Of a stretch of 64,000 bases of DNA, positions 55,501 to 63,806 are shown in pieces. Source of the DNA: Tepidicaulis sp002389665. GTDB lineage: Bacteria > Pseudomonadota > Alphaproteobacteria > Parvibaculales > Parvibaculaceae. How positions within the stretch are numbered: the first letter of the stretch is position 1; each line of letters begins with the position of its first letter. Both the position numbers and the translations under genes were made by a program. Under the pieces are notes generated by a model that searched no databases, was not told the DNA's origin, and saw only the letters and a list, made by a program, of their open reading frames with translations. Location of the stretch: NCBI RefSeq assembly GCF_965222285.1, contig NZ_OZ244942.1, positions 2,046,001 to 2,110,000 on the forward strand, read 5' to 3'.

Positions 55501-56117
55501 TAGAGCACCGGCTGGCCCCAATCGAAGACAAGCCGGGTAAAGGTTTCATGCTCGCCCACCCGCAAGGTCACGCCGGGGGCGGGTTCGGCAATGTTCAGTT
55601 CCGCCTCGCCTTCCTTTTCGGCGACGGCCTGTTTGACGGCGCTGCGTTCAGCTTCCAGCCGCGCCATCACATCCGCGGGCAAGGGCGGCGGCGCGCTGCG
55701 CCAATTGGGCGGCAGAAGATCGATATAGACCTCATTGCCTGCCTCATGGGTGTTGATGCGGAAATCGGCTTTCATGGCAAGGCGCATCGTCCGCTTGCCC
55801 GGATCCGTGCGCACCAGCGCCACATAGCGCGGCATATTGGCGGCAAGCTCGCTCAAATCCGCCTCGAACGGGTCCTCGAAACTGATGACCAGCACGTTCG
55901 CCGCCGTCAGCGCCTCGAAGCGCGGCGCGCTTTGCACCCGCAAAGGATCGTCATGGCGCGGCCAGGTGAAGACCAGCCTGCCGAACCCGTCTTCCTCATC
56001 GCCCGTCACGGTAATGGGCGTGGCCGCGGAAGCCTGCGCAACATAGGCGAGCGACAGCGCAAGCACGGCAAAGGCCGCGCGCGCAAAAGCGCCGATCCGC
56101 CCATGTCTGAAGCGCAT
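52536..56117 (-). CDS. Large TPR protein with N-terminal beta-modules, flagellar motor operon
   Basis: A 1193-residue exported protein. A signal peptide covers about residues 1-32. Three beta-rich modules of about 100 residues follow, each with an RLxFxW strand (RLVFTW near 48, RLVFDW near 200, RLIFPW near 420), AMIN-like in pattern. A Lys/Ala/Pro-rich linker (about 290-400) separates modules two and three. The C-terminal half is helical TPR-like repeats (about 650-1150). ATG 56117 lies two bases after the stop of a MotB-like gene, so it is cotranscribed with the two MotB-like genes. A periplasmic scaffold around the motor is an inference. It ends 38 bases beyond the fliP terminator on the opposite strand. 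Confidence 0.8.
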   Translation of the reverse strand: MRFRHGRIGAFARAAFAVLALSLAYVAQASAATPITVTGDEEDGFGRLVFTWPRHDDPLRVQSAPRFEALTAANVLVISFEDPFEADLSELAANMPRYVALVRTDPGKRTMRLAMKADFRINTHEAGNEVYIDLLPPNWRSAPPPLPADVMARLEAERSAVKQAVAEKEGEAELNIAEPAPGVTLRVGEHETFTRLVFDWGQPVLYNVSSRDGRVTVVFDRDAKLPLARLRVDPPAFLTGASAGSSNGRLTVALDTVPGVTVRDFREDLNVVIDIVAPGRGAAPLAKAPEPPKGSEVPAKPQQKAQKAESNAGVKEAKAESEKPVAAASAEKQVPAQAEKPQTKDTAKAEGEPVKPAPAKQAEAQPAPAKTQEGKPGAKVEAAAEAKPELAAVQAGAVVAADTEGPLNVVAELVGESVRLIFPWAERTGAAAFQRDGRVWLVFDAKRELDFSALTADMSKVLGPAELVPMDDATIVQFQPPQRVLLAASEKGNNWVFTVGDTIVEPVRPVSLLRGWSANGEAKVSLDLNGRGKVHWVRDPNVKDVLAIVTAEGPPQGLVAPRNFVEFAALATAQGLAFVSLSDDLYVRAIKDEVIVSRGAGLTLSSGDVEEDASAQVSIEAPTQPGKMDFKRWREAPGASYAERRQFHLDKLANAPTDSLQDQLDYARFLLAYQLGAEAIAVLRLAEKLSSDVALEPAYLALRGVGHIMMHRFDEALGDLSGRGLAQDPHAALWRGTAQAELGNMREARDEFDRAGQAFSEYEPDFQAMFRVKAAEAELAAGDLASVAYNLNEIPKETENNIWLAEAQLVRGLMLEAAGKTDEALETLERLEKRGPRPVAARARFAKAKIKHEMGLLADAGFMQELEAIGFMWRGDDLELSVMERLGEMHVAMGEVEDGLRVMQTAVTNFPETDQARRIATTMTDTFSDLFLGGGADEMDPIEALSLYYDFRELTPIGQRGDAMIRQLSNKLVDVDLLDQAAELLQHQVDHRLRGIARAQVATRLALVRLMDHKPEKALEALRSTRQSLLPDNLADKRRLLEARALSELNLYDHAIDLLSEMETVEAEWMKADVLWAAQRWEETGQQIESTLGNTWLNEREVPKKVRRMIMRAAIAYSLADDPIGLGRLREKFGDQMRAGADAGKFAILSEPIERQGEEFRRLAKEFANSDTLDEFVSTIGKDLDEQAATAIN

Positions 56118-56119
56118 GC

Positions 56120-56830
56120 TCACCAATTGGCCTCCTTCACGCCCGCAATCACGATGGCAATACCCGAGCCCGCATCGCTCGCCACCTCGGCGGACAAATC
56201 AATGGTGCCAGTATACCCCCCTTCGCGCAAACGGTCGCGCAGAATGGCCGCCCGGTCGAAAGCGAGCCGCCAATCGCCCGTATCCGTACCGAAACCGCCG
56301 GTAGGGCCCGCCGGCACCGTGACGCGGATCTGCAGCGGATTGGAAGCATACTGAAGAACGGCTGCCAGCCGGTGCAGAAAATCCTCGCCCTCGATAGTAA
56401 GCGTACGCATCCCGGCGGGGATAAGTCTGTCGGCCCGCGTCAAAAGGACGAGCTGATTGCCGGATGCCTGGGTCACTTGGCGCGCAAGTGCCGTCTGATC
56501 GCGCGAGGAAGCCACCCCGCCCGTCTCAAGCACCGCGGCGAGATACCTCGTCTCAAGCCGCCCGCGCGCGCCTTTCAGCGGCGCGGCAAGCCCTGCGCTG
56601 CCCTGCTCGACGGTTCCCAAAACCGCACCGCCCGCCGCCGGCTGGCCCCGGAACGCGCTGCCAAGGGCCTGCCAGGCCGTGCCGCTCGGCGCCGAGGCCG
56701 CATAGATCAGCACGAAAAAGGTCAGCATCAATCCCATAAGATCGGTGAAGGTGATGAGCCAAAGCGGCGTCTCCGCGCCGCCTGCCTCATGTTCCTGCCC
56801 GCCGAAAAACGCCTGGAGAATGCCCGTCAT
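56120..56830 (-). CDS. MotB-like stator protein with membrane aspartate
   Basis: A 236-residue protein with one N-terminal helix (about 22-45: PLWLITFTDLMGLMLTFFVL) carrying Asp30, the position of the proton-binding aspartate of MotB. The C-terminal part (about 110-232) fits an OmpA-like peptidoglycan-binding domain (LAAVLQYASNPLQIRVTVP, AFDRAAILRDRLREGGY). It is shorter than E. coli MotB (308). Start overlaps the stop of the other MotB-like gene (ATGA). No MotA-like partner is seen in this window. Confidence 0.8.
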   Translation of the reverse strand: MTGILQAFFGGQEHEAGGAETPLWLITFTDLMGLMLTFFVLIYAASAPSGTAWQALGSAFRGQPAAGGAVLGTVEQGSAGLAAPLKGARGRLETRYLAAVLETGGVASSRDQTALARQVTQASGNQLVLLTRADRLIPAGMRTLTIEGEDFLHRLAAVLQYASNPLQIRVTVPAGPTGGFGTDTGDWRLAFDRAAILRDRLREGGYTGTIDLSAEVASDAGSGIAIVIAGVKEANW

Positions 56831-57540
56831 GGACGCCCTCCCTGCCCGCGCGGGCGTTCGGCAAAAAATTCAAACAGCACATCGCGCCCGCTCAAGGCCG
56901 ATACATCGGCCACAAGCGCGCCAGAAGCAACGCCCCGGCTTTCCAGCGCCCGTGCAAAGGCCATGGCGCGGCGCTCATCCAGCCGTCCCTGAGGCGCCGC
57001 AGGCACAACAACGCGCAGGCGGTGGCGAAACTCCATCTCGCCGCGCATCAGCATGGCCGCAAATGTATCGAGAAGCACATCCTGCTCGGGGCGCAGCGCG
57101 CCGACGCCTTTAGTGAAAAACGTCTCAGCGGGAAGGCGCAGCCGCAAAAAGCCGCCCTCATCGGAAAGCCCGGCCCCCATGCCCGCAGCCCCCAGCCTGG
57201 CGCGCAGATCCTCAGCAAAGGCCGCCGAAACGGGCCTGTAAGCCGGCGCCCCCGGCAACGCCTCACGCACCATGGCGCGGCTTGTCTCCGATGCGCTTTG
57301 CCCAGCTGTTCCCTTGAAAGCCGCCTGCACGCTGCCGATCACCGGCCCGCCCTTGGCGACGTCGGTCGATGCCTGACTGTTGAGAAAGGCGAACATGGCA
57401 AGCAGAAGAAGAAAAACGGAAAGCAGCGTCCACAGCGCGCTGATGGAGCCGTCATTGACCTCCAGCGGCAGATCGCTCAAGGCGTTCCGGGCACTGCCTT
57501 TGCGGCGTGCCGGCGCAGAATGCGCTGAGCGCTCGCTCAT
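56827..57540 (-). CDS. MotB-like protein without the membrane aspartate
   Basis: A 237-residue protein with a basic N-terminus, one membrane helix (about 33-53: SALWTLLSVFLLLLAMFAFL) and an OmpA-like C-terminal domain (about 125-235: FTKGVGALRPEQDVLLDTFA, DERRAMAFARALESRG). Aligned on the shared Trp, the aspartate of the neighbour is replaced by Phe43, and the helix has no acidic residue. It cannot conduct protons in the classical way; a structural or stator-assembly role is inferred. First gene of a three-gene unit whose promoter region has a CtrA-type site. Confidence 0.75.
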   Translation of the reverse strand: MSERSAHSAPARRKGSARNALSDLPLEVNDGSISALWTLLSVFLLLLAMFAFLNSQASTDVAKGGPVIGSVQAAFKGTAGQSASETSRAMVREALPGAPAYRPVSAAFAEDLRARLGAAGMGAGLSDEGGFLRLRLPAETFFTKGVGALRPEQDVLLDTFAAMLMRGEMEFRHRLRVVVPAAPQGRLDERRAMAFARALESRGVASGALVADVSALSGRDVLFEFFAERPRGQGGRP

Positions 57541-57660
57541 AACTGGGCCCCCCGATACGCCATTCTGGCTTGCTCCGATGCAGGTTCTTGCACGCGCCGC
57601 CTCATGCGGCAGCCCGCTTCCGGAGAGGAAAGCGGACGGAACCAGATTAACGATTGACGG

Positions 57661-57675
57661 TTAAGTGCCCCTTAA
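57661..57675. promoter_or_regulatory. CtrA-type box upstream of the MotB-like operon
   Basis: TTAAGTGCCCCTTAA, an exact TTAA-N7-TTAA match, 120 bases upstream of the start at 57540. A further TTAA lies at 57647-57650. Confidence 0.6.
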
Positions 57676-57729
57676 GGCGGACCTATGCGAAACGGGAAAT
57701 TCGCAGCATGGAGGCGGGCAAAGAGCGAA

Positions 57730-57746
57730 GGCGGCTCAAAGCCGCC
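57730..57746 (-). terminator. Hairpin after the MotE-like gene
   Basis: GGCGGCT-CAA-AGCCGCC, ten bases beyond the stop at 57756. No U-run; it may end the fliL-fliM unit in part. Confidence 0.4.
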
Positions 57747-57755
57747 CGGAAAGCG

Positions 57756-58544
57756 TCAGTTTGCCGCGCGTTTTCCTTCGCCGTCTTCCATTTCCGCTTC
57801 CATCATCGGCGCGGTTTTCTCGAACTGCGCCGCCATTTCCTGCAATTCGGCAGGCAAAGGCTTGGGCAGGGCGATTTCCACGGTCAGCTCCTGCGCCGTG
57901 ACCGGGTCCATTTCGGCCATGATCGCGGCCATTTTGCGCTCGTTCATCATGTTGGCGAGCTGCAGAAGCACATCCATGTCGAGGCGTTCGAAGATGCGGG
58001 CGGCATCTTTCGGCTTCATCGCCGAGTACATTTTCACAAGGCCCTCGACACGCATTTTCGTCTCGTCGTCTTTCTTGCCGAGATGCGCGGCGATCTTTTC
58101 TTCCACCGCCTCAAGCTTTTTGAAGCGCTCGCCGACACGCTTTTCCGCCGCGCTGATCAGCCTTTCGCGCATATCGAGCTCGCGGGCGCGCTCTTCCAGC
58201 TCCTTGCGCCGTTCGGAAAGGTTTTTGAGCACCTGCAATTTCGACGGGGTGAATTCGGCAGCCGGGTTCATGACATCGCCCTGGGGCGTCATGACCTGCA
58301 TCGCATCTCCTGCCATGCTGTCCTTGGCCATCTCCCCGCCCGCTTCCATGACCCCGCCTTCCATCGCCTCGCCTTCTCCCTTCCCTTCCATGGCTTCTTT
58401 TTCCATGGCGCCGCTTTCTTCGGCATAGGCAAGGGCAAAGCCCGACAGCGCATTCAGACTGTCATCGAGACCCATGACTTTCAGCCCCAACAGCAATGCG
58501 GCGCTGAGCATCAAAACGGGAAGCAAACGCAGGCGGTTGCTCAT
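57756..58544 (-). CDS. MotE-like protein (MgtE-N domain)
   Basis: A 262-residue exported protein. A signal or anchor helix at residues 6-22 is followed by an unusual Met/Glu/Gly-rich stretch (about 44-90), a charged coiled coil (about 105-165: ERRKELEERARELDMRERLI) and an MgtE-N-like helical domain (MKPKDAARIFERLDMDVLLQ, KMAAIMAEMDP). In rhizobia MotE is a periplasmic chaperone for the stator-associated protein MotC. GAAGGAAC precedes the ATG. It lies 21 bases after the DUF6468 gene, in the fliL-fliM unit. Confidence 0.85.
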   Translation of the reverse strand: MSNRLRLLPVLMLSAALLLGLKVMGLDDSLNALSGFALAYAEESGAMEKEAMEGKGEGEAMEGGVMEAGGEMAKDSMAGDAMQVMTPQGDVMNPAAEFTPSKLQVLKNLSERRKELEERARELDMRERLISAAEKRVGERFKKLEAVEEKIAAHLGKKDDETKMRVEGLVKMYSAMKPKDAARIFERLDMDVLLQLANMMNERKMAAIMAEMDPVTAQELTVEIALPKPLPAELQEMAAQFEKTAPMMEAEMEDGEGKRAAN

Positions 58545-58565
58545 GGCGAGGTTCCTTCAATCCGC

Positions 58566-59075
58566 CTAGCGCGCGCGGCGCAGGGCTTCCAGGAGTTTGT
58601 TCTGCAAAGCGGGAGGCGCGGCGGCATGCTGCGTCTCCTCGCGCGCGGGCGCGGTGCGGTTCACCCGCAAGCTGGCGGGCAACTGGCGCGAATGGGTGCG
58701 GGCAGCGACCTGCGCTTCCAGGCGCTCGGCCAGGTTGTTGCCGCTTTCCACCATCAAAGACAGTTCATCGGCAAGCGCCTTGGCTTTGGAATTGCCTGCC
58801 TCGATTTTGCCGGTCACTTCATCGCCCACTTCCCGGGCGCGCTTGACGCGCTCGTCGAGATGATCGGCCGCAGTGCGCGAGGTGTCGTGAAGCTGGCCGA
58901 CGGAGCGCTGCGCCAGATCGGTCGCCTTGTGCAAGGCATCGATCAGCTCGCGCATGCCATCCTGACCGGAGCGGAGCGCCCGCAGTTTGCGGTCCAGCAC
59001 ATAACAGTAGCAAATCGTGGCAACCAGGAGGACAGCCAGCAAACCTTCGAGAATAAGTCCTGTGGGAATAGCCAT
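58566..59075 (-). CDS. DUF6468 membrane protein, flagellar cluster
   Basis: A 169-residue protein with an N-terminal membrane helix (about 5-26) and a long helical, coiled-coil-like region (LRSGQDGMRELIDALHKATD, LADELSLMVESGNNLAERLE). Its ATG overlaps the fliM stop by one base (TGATG). This family is found next to fliM in alphaproteobacteria; function unknown, presumably motor-related. Confidence 0.82.
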   Translation of the reverse strand: MAIPTGLILEGLLAVLLVATICYCYVLDRKLRALRSGQDGMRELIDALHKATDLAQRSVGQLHDTSRTAADHLDERVKRAREVGDEVTGKIEAGNSKAKALADELSLMVESGNNLAERLEAQVAARTHSRQLPASLRVNRTAPAREETQHAAAPPALQNKLLEALRRAR

Positions 59076-60274
59076 CAGACCGTCGCTCCTTCATTATTGT
59101 TCAAAAGCCGGTTCTTGATCGATTGTTTGATGCCTTGATCAAGACAGACCGCTACGTGATTACCCATGCGCCCCATCCGGCCTGCCATCAGCGGAATGCC
59201 CCCGCAGCGCATGCCGATCTGGTCCTGCGGGCCGTTGTTGAACATCACCGTTTGGCCGACTTCCAGGTTCATCACCTCGCGCAGCATCATCGGCTGCTCG
59301 TCGAGCACCGCATCGATCTGCACTTTCGTGGACCAAAGCTCGGTCGCAAGGTGACCTTCCCAAATGGAGTCGCGGCCGAATTTTTCCCCCATGAACATCT
59401 GCAAAAGCAGTTCACGAATGGGCTCGAGCGTCGCGTAAGGCAGCAGCATTTCCAGCCGCCCGCCGCGGTCTTCCATATCGATGCGCAGCTTGACCAGGAT
59501 CGCCGCGTTGGCCGGGCGCGCGATGGCCGCAAAACGCGGGTTCGTTTCCATCCGGTCGAGCTCGAAATGCACCGGAGAGAGCGGCTCGAACGCGGTCTTG
59601 GCATCGGCCAGCACCACTTCGATCATCCGCTCCACAAGCGAAAGCTCGATGGTCGTGTAAGGCCGCCCTTCGATACGCATCGCCGCCGTGCCGCGCCGCC
59701 CGCCGAGCAGCACGTCCACGATGGAATAGATCAGGTTGGAATCGACCGTGAAGAGGCCGTAATTGTCCCATTCCTCGGCCCGGAACACCGAAAGGATCGC
59801 CGGCAGCGGAATGGAGTTCAGATAATCGCCGAAACGGATCGAGGAAATATTGTCGAGGCTGACTTCCACGTTGTCGGACGTGAAATTGCGCAGGCTCGTC
59901 GTCATCAGCCGGACCAGCCGGTCGAAGACGATTTCCAGCATCGGCAGGCGTTCATAAGAGACCAGCGCGGAATTGATGATCGCGCGGATACCGCTGCGCT
60001 CGGCCGCATCGTTCTCGTCGATCTCGAAGCCGAGAAGACTGTCGATCTCGTCCTGATTGAGCACGCGTTCGGCAGCGCCCGCCTTGACCATGGAAGCTTC
60101 GCCCGGATTGGTCGTGGCGGGAGCGGCGGCTTCTTCTTCCGCCTCGCCATCCCCTTCCTCGGCCATGGCAGCCCACTCGGCGGCCATGGCCTCCTCGTCG
60201 ACTTCCTCATCGCCTGCAGCTTCCGCTTCCCAGGCAGCGGCCAGCTCTTCCTGATCCAGATCTTCGTCAGCCAT
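59075..60274 (-). CDS. fliM: Flagellar motor switch protein FliM
   Basis: A 399-residue switch protein. LNQDEIDSLLGF, the CheY-P-binding motif normally at the extreme N-terminus, begins only at about residue 72; the preceding segment is a very acidic Glu/Ala-rich extension. The CheC-like middle domain (about 110-290: SLRNFTSDNVEVSLDNISSI) and the SpoA/FliN-like C-terminal domain (LATELWSTKVQIDAVLDEQP, LREVMNLEVGQTVMF) are intact. It lies 15 bases after fliL. Confidence 0.96.
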   Translation of the reverse strand: MADEDLDQEELAAAWEAEAAGDEEVDEEAMAAEWAAMAEEGDGEAEEEAAAPATTNPGEASMVKAGAAERVLNQDEIDSLLGFEIDENDAAERSGIRAIINSALVSYERLPMLEIVFDRLVRLMTTSLRNFTSDNVEVSLDNISSIRFGDYLNSIPLPAILSVFRAEEWDNYGLFTVDSNLIYSIVDVLLGGRRGTAAMRIEGRPYTTIELSLVERMIEVVLADAKTAFEPLSPVHFELDRMETNPRFAAIARPANAAILVKLRIDMEDRGGRLEMLLPYATLEPIRELLLQMFMGEKFGRDSIWEGHLATELWSTKVQIDAVLDEQPMMLREVMNLEVGQTVMFNNGPQDQIGMRCGGIPLMAGRMGRMGNHVAVCLDQGIKQSIKNRLLNNNEGATV

Positions 60275-60289
60275 TTGCCAAACCCACCC

Positions 60290-60811
60290 TTACTGAACGA
60301 TCACTTCGCGGAACAGAACATCGGTCACCTTGACCGGACGCGCGGCAAGATTGACCCGCCGCAAAAGCTCCTGACGCAGCAAATACATGCCGGCCGAGCC
60401 TTGAAAATCTTCCGGGCGCAGCTCGCGCAGATAGACCTGAAACCCGTCCACCACGCGCGGCATCACCATTTCCAGGTGCTCCATGCCGTCTTCGCTGGCA
60501 AGTTCGAGCGAGACGCGCAGCTTCAAATAGCGCGTCGGCCCGCCGCTCGGCGAAGACAGGTTCACCAGAAATTCCGGCAGGTCGTAGAAGATGGGTTCGC
60601 CCTCTTCGATCAGCGAAACTTCCATCTCCCCTTCCGCGCCGGACGCGCTGCTTCCGCCGGAAAGAAAAAATGCATAAGCGCCGTAGCCAAGCCCCCCGAC
60701 GGCCAGCAGCGGCAGAATGATATAAAGAACGAGAAACTTGCCGCTGAGCTTCTTGCGGGAAGGCTCCTCCCCGCCTTCGGCAGCATCCGTTTCCATATCG
60801 ATGTCGCTCAT
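60290..60811 (-). CDS. fliL: Flagellar basal body protein FliL
   Basis: A 173-residue single-pass protein: cytoplasmic acidic N-terminus, helix at about 26-49 (FLVLYIILPLLAVGGLGYGA), then the periplasmic domain with PIFYDLPEFLVNLSS and YLKLRVSLELA, ending in VLFREVIVQ. FliL surrounds the stator. It heads the leftward fliL-fliM unit and is divergent from flgF. A TTAACC half-site of CtrA type is at 60957-60962 (minus strand). Confidence 0.96.
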   Translation of the reverse strand: MSDIDMETDAAEGGEEPSRKKLSGKFLVLYIILPLLAVGGLGYGAYAFFLSGGSSASGAEGEMEVSLIEEGEPIFYDLPEFLVNLSSPSGGPTRYLKLRVSLELASEDGMEHLEMVMPRVVDGFQVYLRELRPEDFQGSAGMYLLRQELLRRVNLAARPVKVTDVLFREVIVQ

Positions 60812-61137
60812 AATCTGCGTATCCTATGTGCGCTCTTCAGCAATCGCGGCCTGAAAGACAGGCCTCTTTGCGCTTCGTTTCAGCCATCCCTGCGGCACGA
60901 GACCCCCTCGCCCTTTTCCCGGCGACCCTGAAACTTTCTGAATTCTGACTGTCTTTGGTTAATGAAGTCTTTTGTTCGGCAAATCTTGCCGGGTCGAGTT
61001 TTCCGCCCGACGGTCCTTGCCGGGCGCCATTTCAGCCAAGCCATTGATTTTCCTGAAAAATCCATCTGGCACGCCCTCTGCAAATGATCCAGCGAAGCAG
61101 ACCGCGGACCTGTCCGCAGAATGCATTGGGTGTGAAA
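60812..61137. promoter_or_regulatory. Divergent fliL / flgF promoter region with sigma-54 site
   Basis: No gene seen. At 61067-61082 on the plus strand lies TGGCACGCCCTCTGCA, which matches the sigma-54 consensus TGGCACG-N4-TTGCW in all but one conserved base with the GG and GC ten bases apart, placing a start about 40 bases before flgF. A CtrA-type half-site faces fliL. Confidence 0.75.
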
Positions 61138-61872
61138 ATGGAAAACGCATTACTGATCGGGTTGACCCGTCAGATAACCCTGAAAAGGGAAATGGCGATT
61201 GTCGCCAACAATCTGGCGAACGCGAACACGACCGGCTTCAAAGCCGAACAACCGCTGTTTGAGGAATACCTCATGCCGGTTGCCCGCGATGACTCGCCGA
61301 ACAAACGTCTTTCTTTCGTTCTTGATCAGGGCATTCACCGCAACCTGGCCGATGGCGGCCTGAAAACCACGGACAACCCGATGGATTTCGCCATTTCCGG
61401 CGACGGGTTCTTCAAGGTTCAGACGCCCGAAGGCATCCGCTATACGCGCAACGGTCATTTCCAATTGGACGCCACGGGCCGTCTGGTGACGGATAATGGC
61501 GACCCGCTGCTGGCGGAAGGCGATGCCCCCGTTTTCTTTTCACCTGAAGAAACCTCCATCGAAGTGGCCTCCGACGGCACCATTTCGACCGAGCTCGGCG
61601 AACGCGGCAAACTGACCGTCGTTGCCTTCGACAATCCCCGCGACATGAAAAAGACGGGGAACAACATGCTCGAGACCGACCAGCCGGAAATCGAAGCGCA
61701 GAACACGCGCATCATTCAAGGCGCGCTGGAAAGCTCCAATGTGAATTCGATCGAGGAAATGACGCGCATGATCGACGTCCTGCGCTCCTACACCTCGGCA
61801 GCCAAACTCGTCGAACAAGCAGATGAAATGAAACGCCGTGCCATCCAGGAATTGGGCGGTCGCAACAACTAA
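61138..61872 (+). CDS. flgF: Flagellar rod protein FlgF
   Basis: A 244-residue proximal rod protein: MAIVANNLANANTTGFKAEQ, FAISGDGFFKVQTPEGIRYT and the C-terminal GALESSNVNSIEEMTRMIDV. ATG 61138 is used; the frame stays open upstream to 61084 without family similarity. Preceded by a sigma-54 promoter; flgG follows after 43 bases. Confidence 0.97.
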   Translation: MENALLIGLTRQITLKREMAIVANNLANANTTGFKAEQPLFEEYLMPVARDDSPNKRLSFVLDQGIHRNLADGGLKTTDNPMDFAISGDGFFKVQTPEGIRYTRNGHFQLDATGRLVTDNGDPLLAEGDAPVFFSPEETSIEVASDGTISTELGERGKLTVVAFDNPRDMKKTGNNMLETDQPEIEAQNTRIIQGALESSNVNSIEEMTRMIDVLRSYTSAAKLVEQADEMKRRAIQELGGRNN

Positions 61873-61915
61873 CCGGCGCGCCCGGAACGGATTGAACGGA
61901 TAGAAAGGTCAAGCC

Positions 61916-62701
<786 letters not shown>

Positions 62702-62730
62702 CGCTTAAACCCGGCGCGAGGAGAGACACG

Positions 62731-63729
62731 ATGAAAACGACCATGAAAAAAGCAGCACTTGGGAAAATCGCGGCCCTTGGCCTGACGGGCTTTCTCGCCT
62801 TCACGCTGCCCGCCGCAGACGCCGAGGCCGCTCGGCTGAAGTCGGATGTCATCGTCTCCGGCAGTCAGATCACGCTTGGCGATATTTTCGACGAAGCAGG
62901 CGCCGCCAGCGATGTCGTCATCGCCGAAAGCCCCGTGCCGGGCCTCACCGACACGCTCTCCGTCTCACGCATCAGCGCCATGGCGCGGCGCAACGGCCTC
63001 GACTGGCGCAACCGGGACGGGCTGACCCATATTGCGGTCAAACGCACGGGCCTGCCCGTCGGCACCGAGGAAGTGCGCGATGTGCTGGCCGAAGCGCTCG
63101 CCTCCCGCTTCCCCGCAATTTCCGGCGCCGGTGTCCTTGAAGTCGAGATCGCGCCGAACAGCGCGCCGATCCTGGTGGCCGAAGGCGAGTTCCCGAGCGT
63201 CTCCGTCGACCGCTACAGCGTCGATGCCGGCAGCGGCCGTTTCGTCGCCCTGCTGCGCGCGCCCGCAAACGACCCCGCCGCCCCGGTGCGCCGGGTGATG
63301 GGCCGGGCTTATCCTGCCCTCGATGTGCCGGTGCTCACCAATCAGAAATCCGGCGGCGAACTGATCCGCGCTTCCGACATCGAATGGGTCCGCGTGCCGC
63401 TGACCCGTCTCGGTCAGAACATGATCACGGATATGAACAAGCTCGTCGGCATGACGCCGCGCAACGGCATCCGCCCCGGCCGCCCGATCCGCGCCTCGGA
63501 TGTGGAAACGCCCGTCGTCGTGGAGAAAAGCTCGCTCGTCAACGTCACGTTCAAAAGCGGCGCCATGCTGCTGAGCACCCGCGGCACGGCGCTGAATGCC
63601 GGCGCGGTCGGCGACACGATCAGCATTTTGAACAGCCGCTCGCGGCGCACCATTCAGGCCGTCGTCACCGGCCCGGGGGAAGCGGAAATCACCGCGCCCG
63701 ATCCCGTCCGCCTCGTATCGGCGCAGTAG
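62731..63729 (+). CDS. flgA: Flagellar P-ring assembly chaperone FlgA
   Basis: A 332-residue periplasmic chaperone with a signal peptide (AFTLPAADAEA). The SAF-like domain starts about residue 200 and holds GELIRASDIEWVRVPL, MTPRNGIRPGRPIRASDV and VNVTFKSGAMLLSTRGTALN, with the final TGPGEAEI. It is longer than E. coli FlgA (219), as usual in alphaproteobacteria. AGGAGA precedes the ATG. Confidence 0.95.
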   Translation: MKTTMKKAALGKIAALGLTGFLAFTLPAADAEAARLKSDVIVSGSQITLGDIFDEAGAASDVVIAESPVPGLTDTLSVSRISAMARRNGLDWRNRDGLTHIAVKRTGLPVGTEEVRDVLAEALASRFPAISGAGVLEVEIAPNSAPILVAEGEFPSVSVDRYSVDAGSGRFVALLRAPANDPAAPVRRVMGRAYPALDVPVLTNQKSGGELIRASDIEWVRVPLTRLGQNMITDMNKLVGMTPRNGIRPGRPIRASDVETPVVVEKSSLVNVTFKSGAMLLSTRGTALNAGAVGDTISILNSRSRRTIQAVVTGPGEAEITAPDPVRLVSAQ

Positions 63730-63806
63730 TTTGAAGGCCCAGTACTAGAGCCACAGGAATTCGCCACTAGGGCGCCGGATTGGCGCCAGGCAAAGGAGCC
63801 AAGAAA

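Noticed and set aside
52956..56354. An 1132-codon plus-strand frame opposite the TPR protein gene
   Set aside because: The minus-strand protein has a signal peptide and repeats in operon context; the plus frame is Arg/His-rich without domains.
60872..60886. Sigma-54-like TGGCTGAAACGAAGC facing fliL
   Set aside because: Only the GG and GC pairs fit; the rest departs from the consensus, so it is not listed as a promoter.
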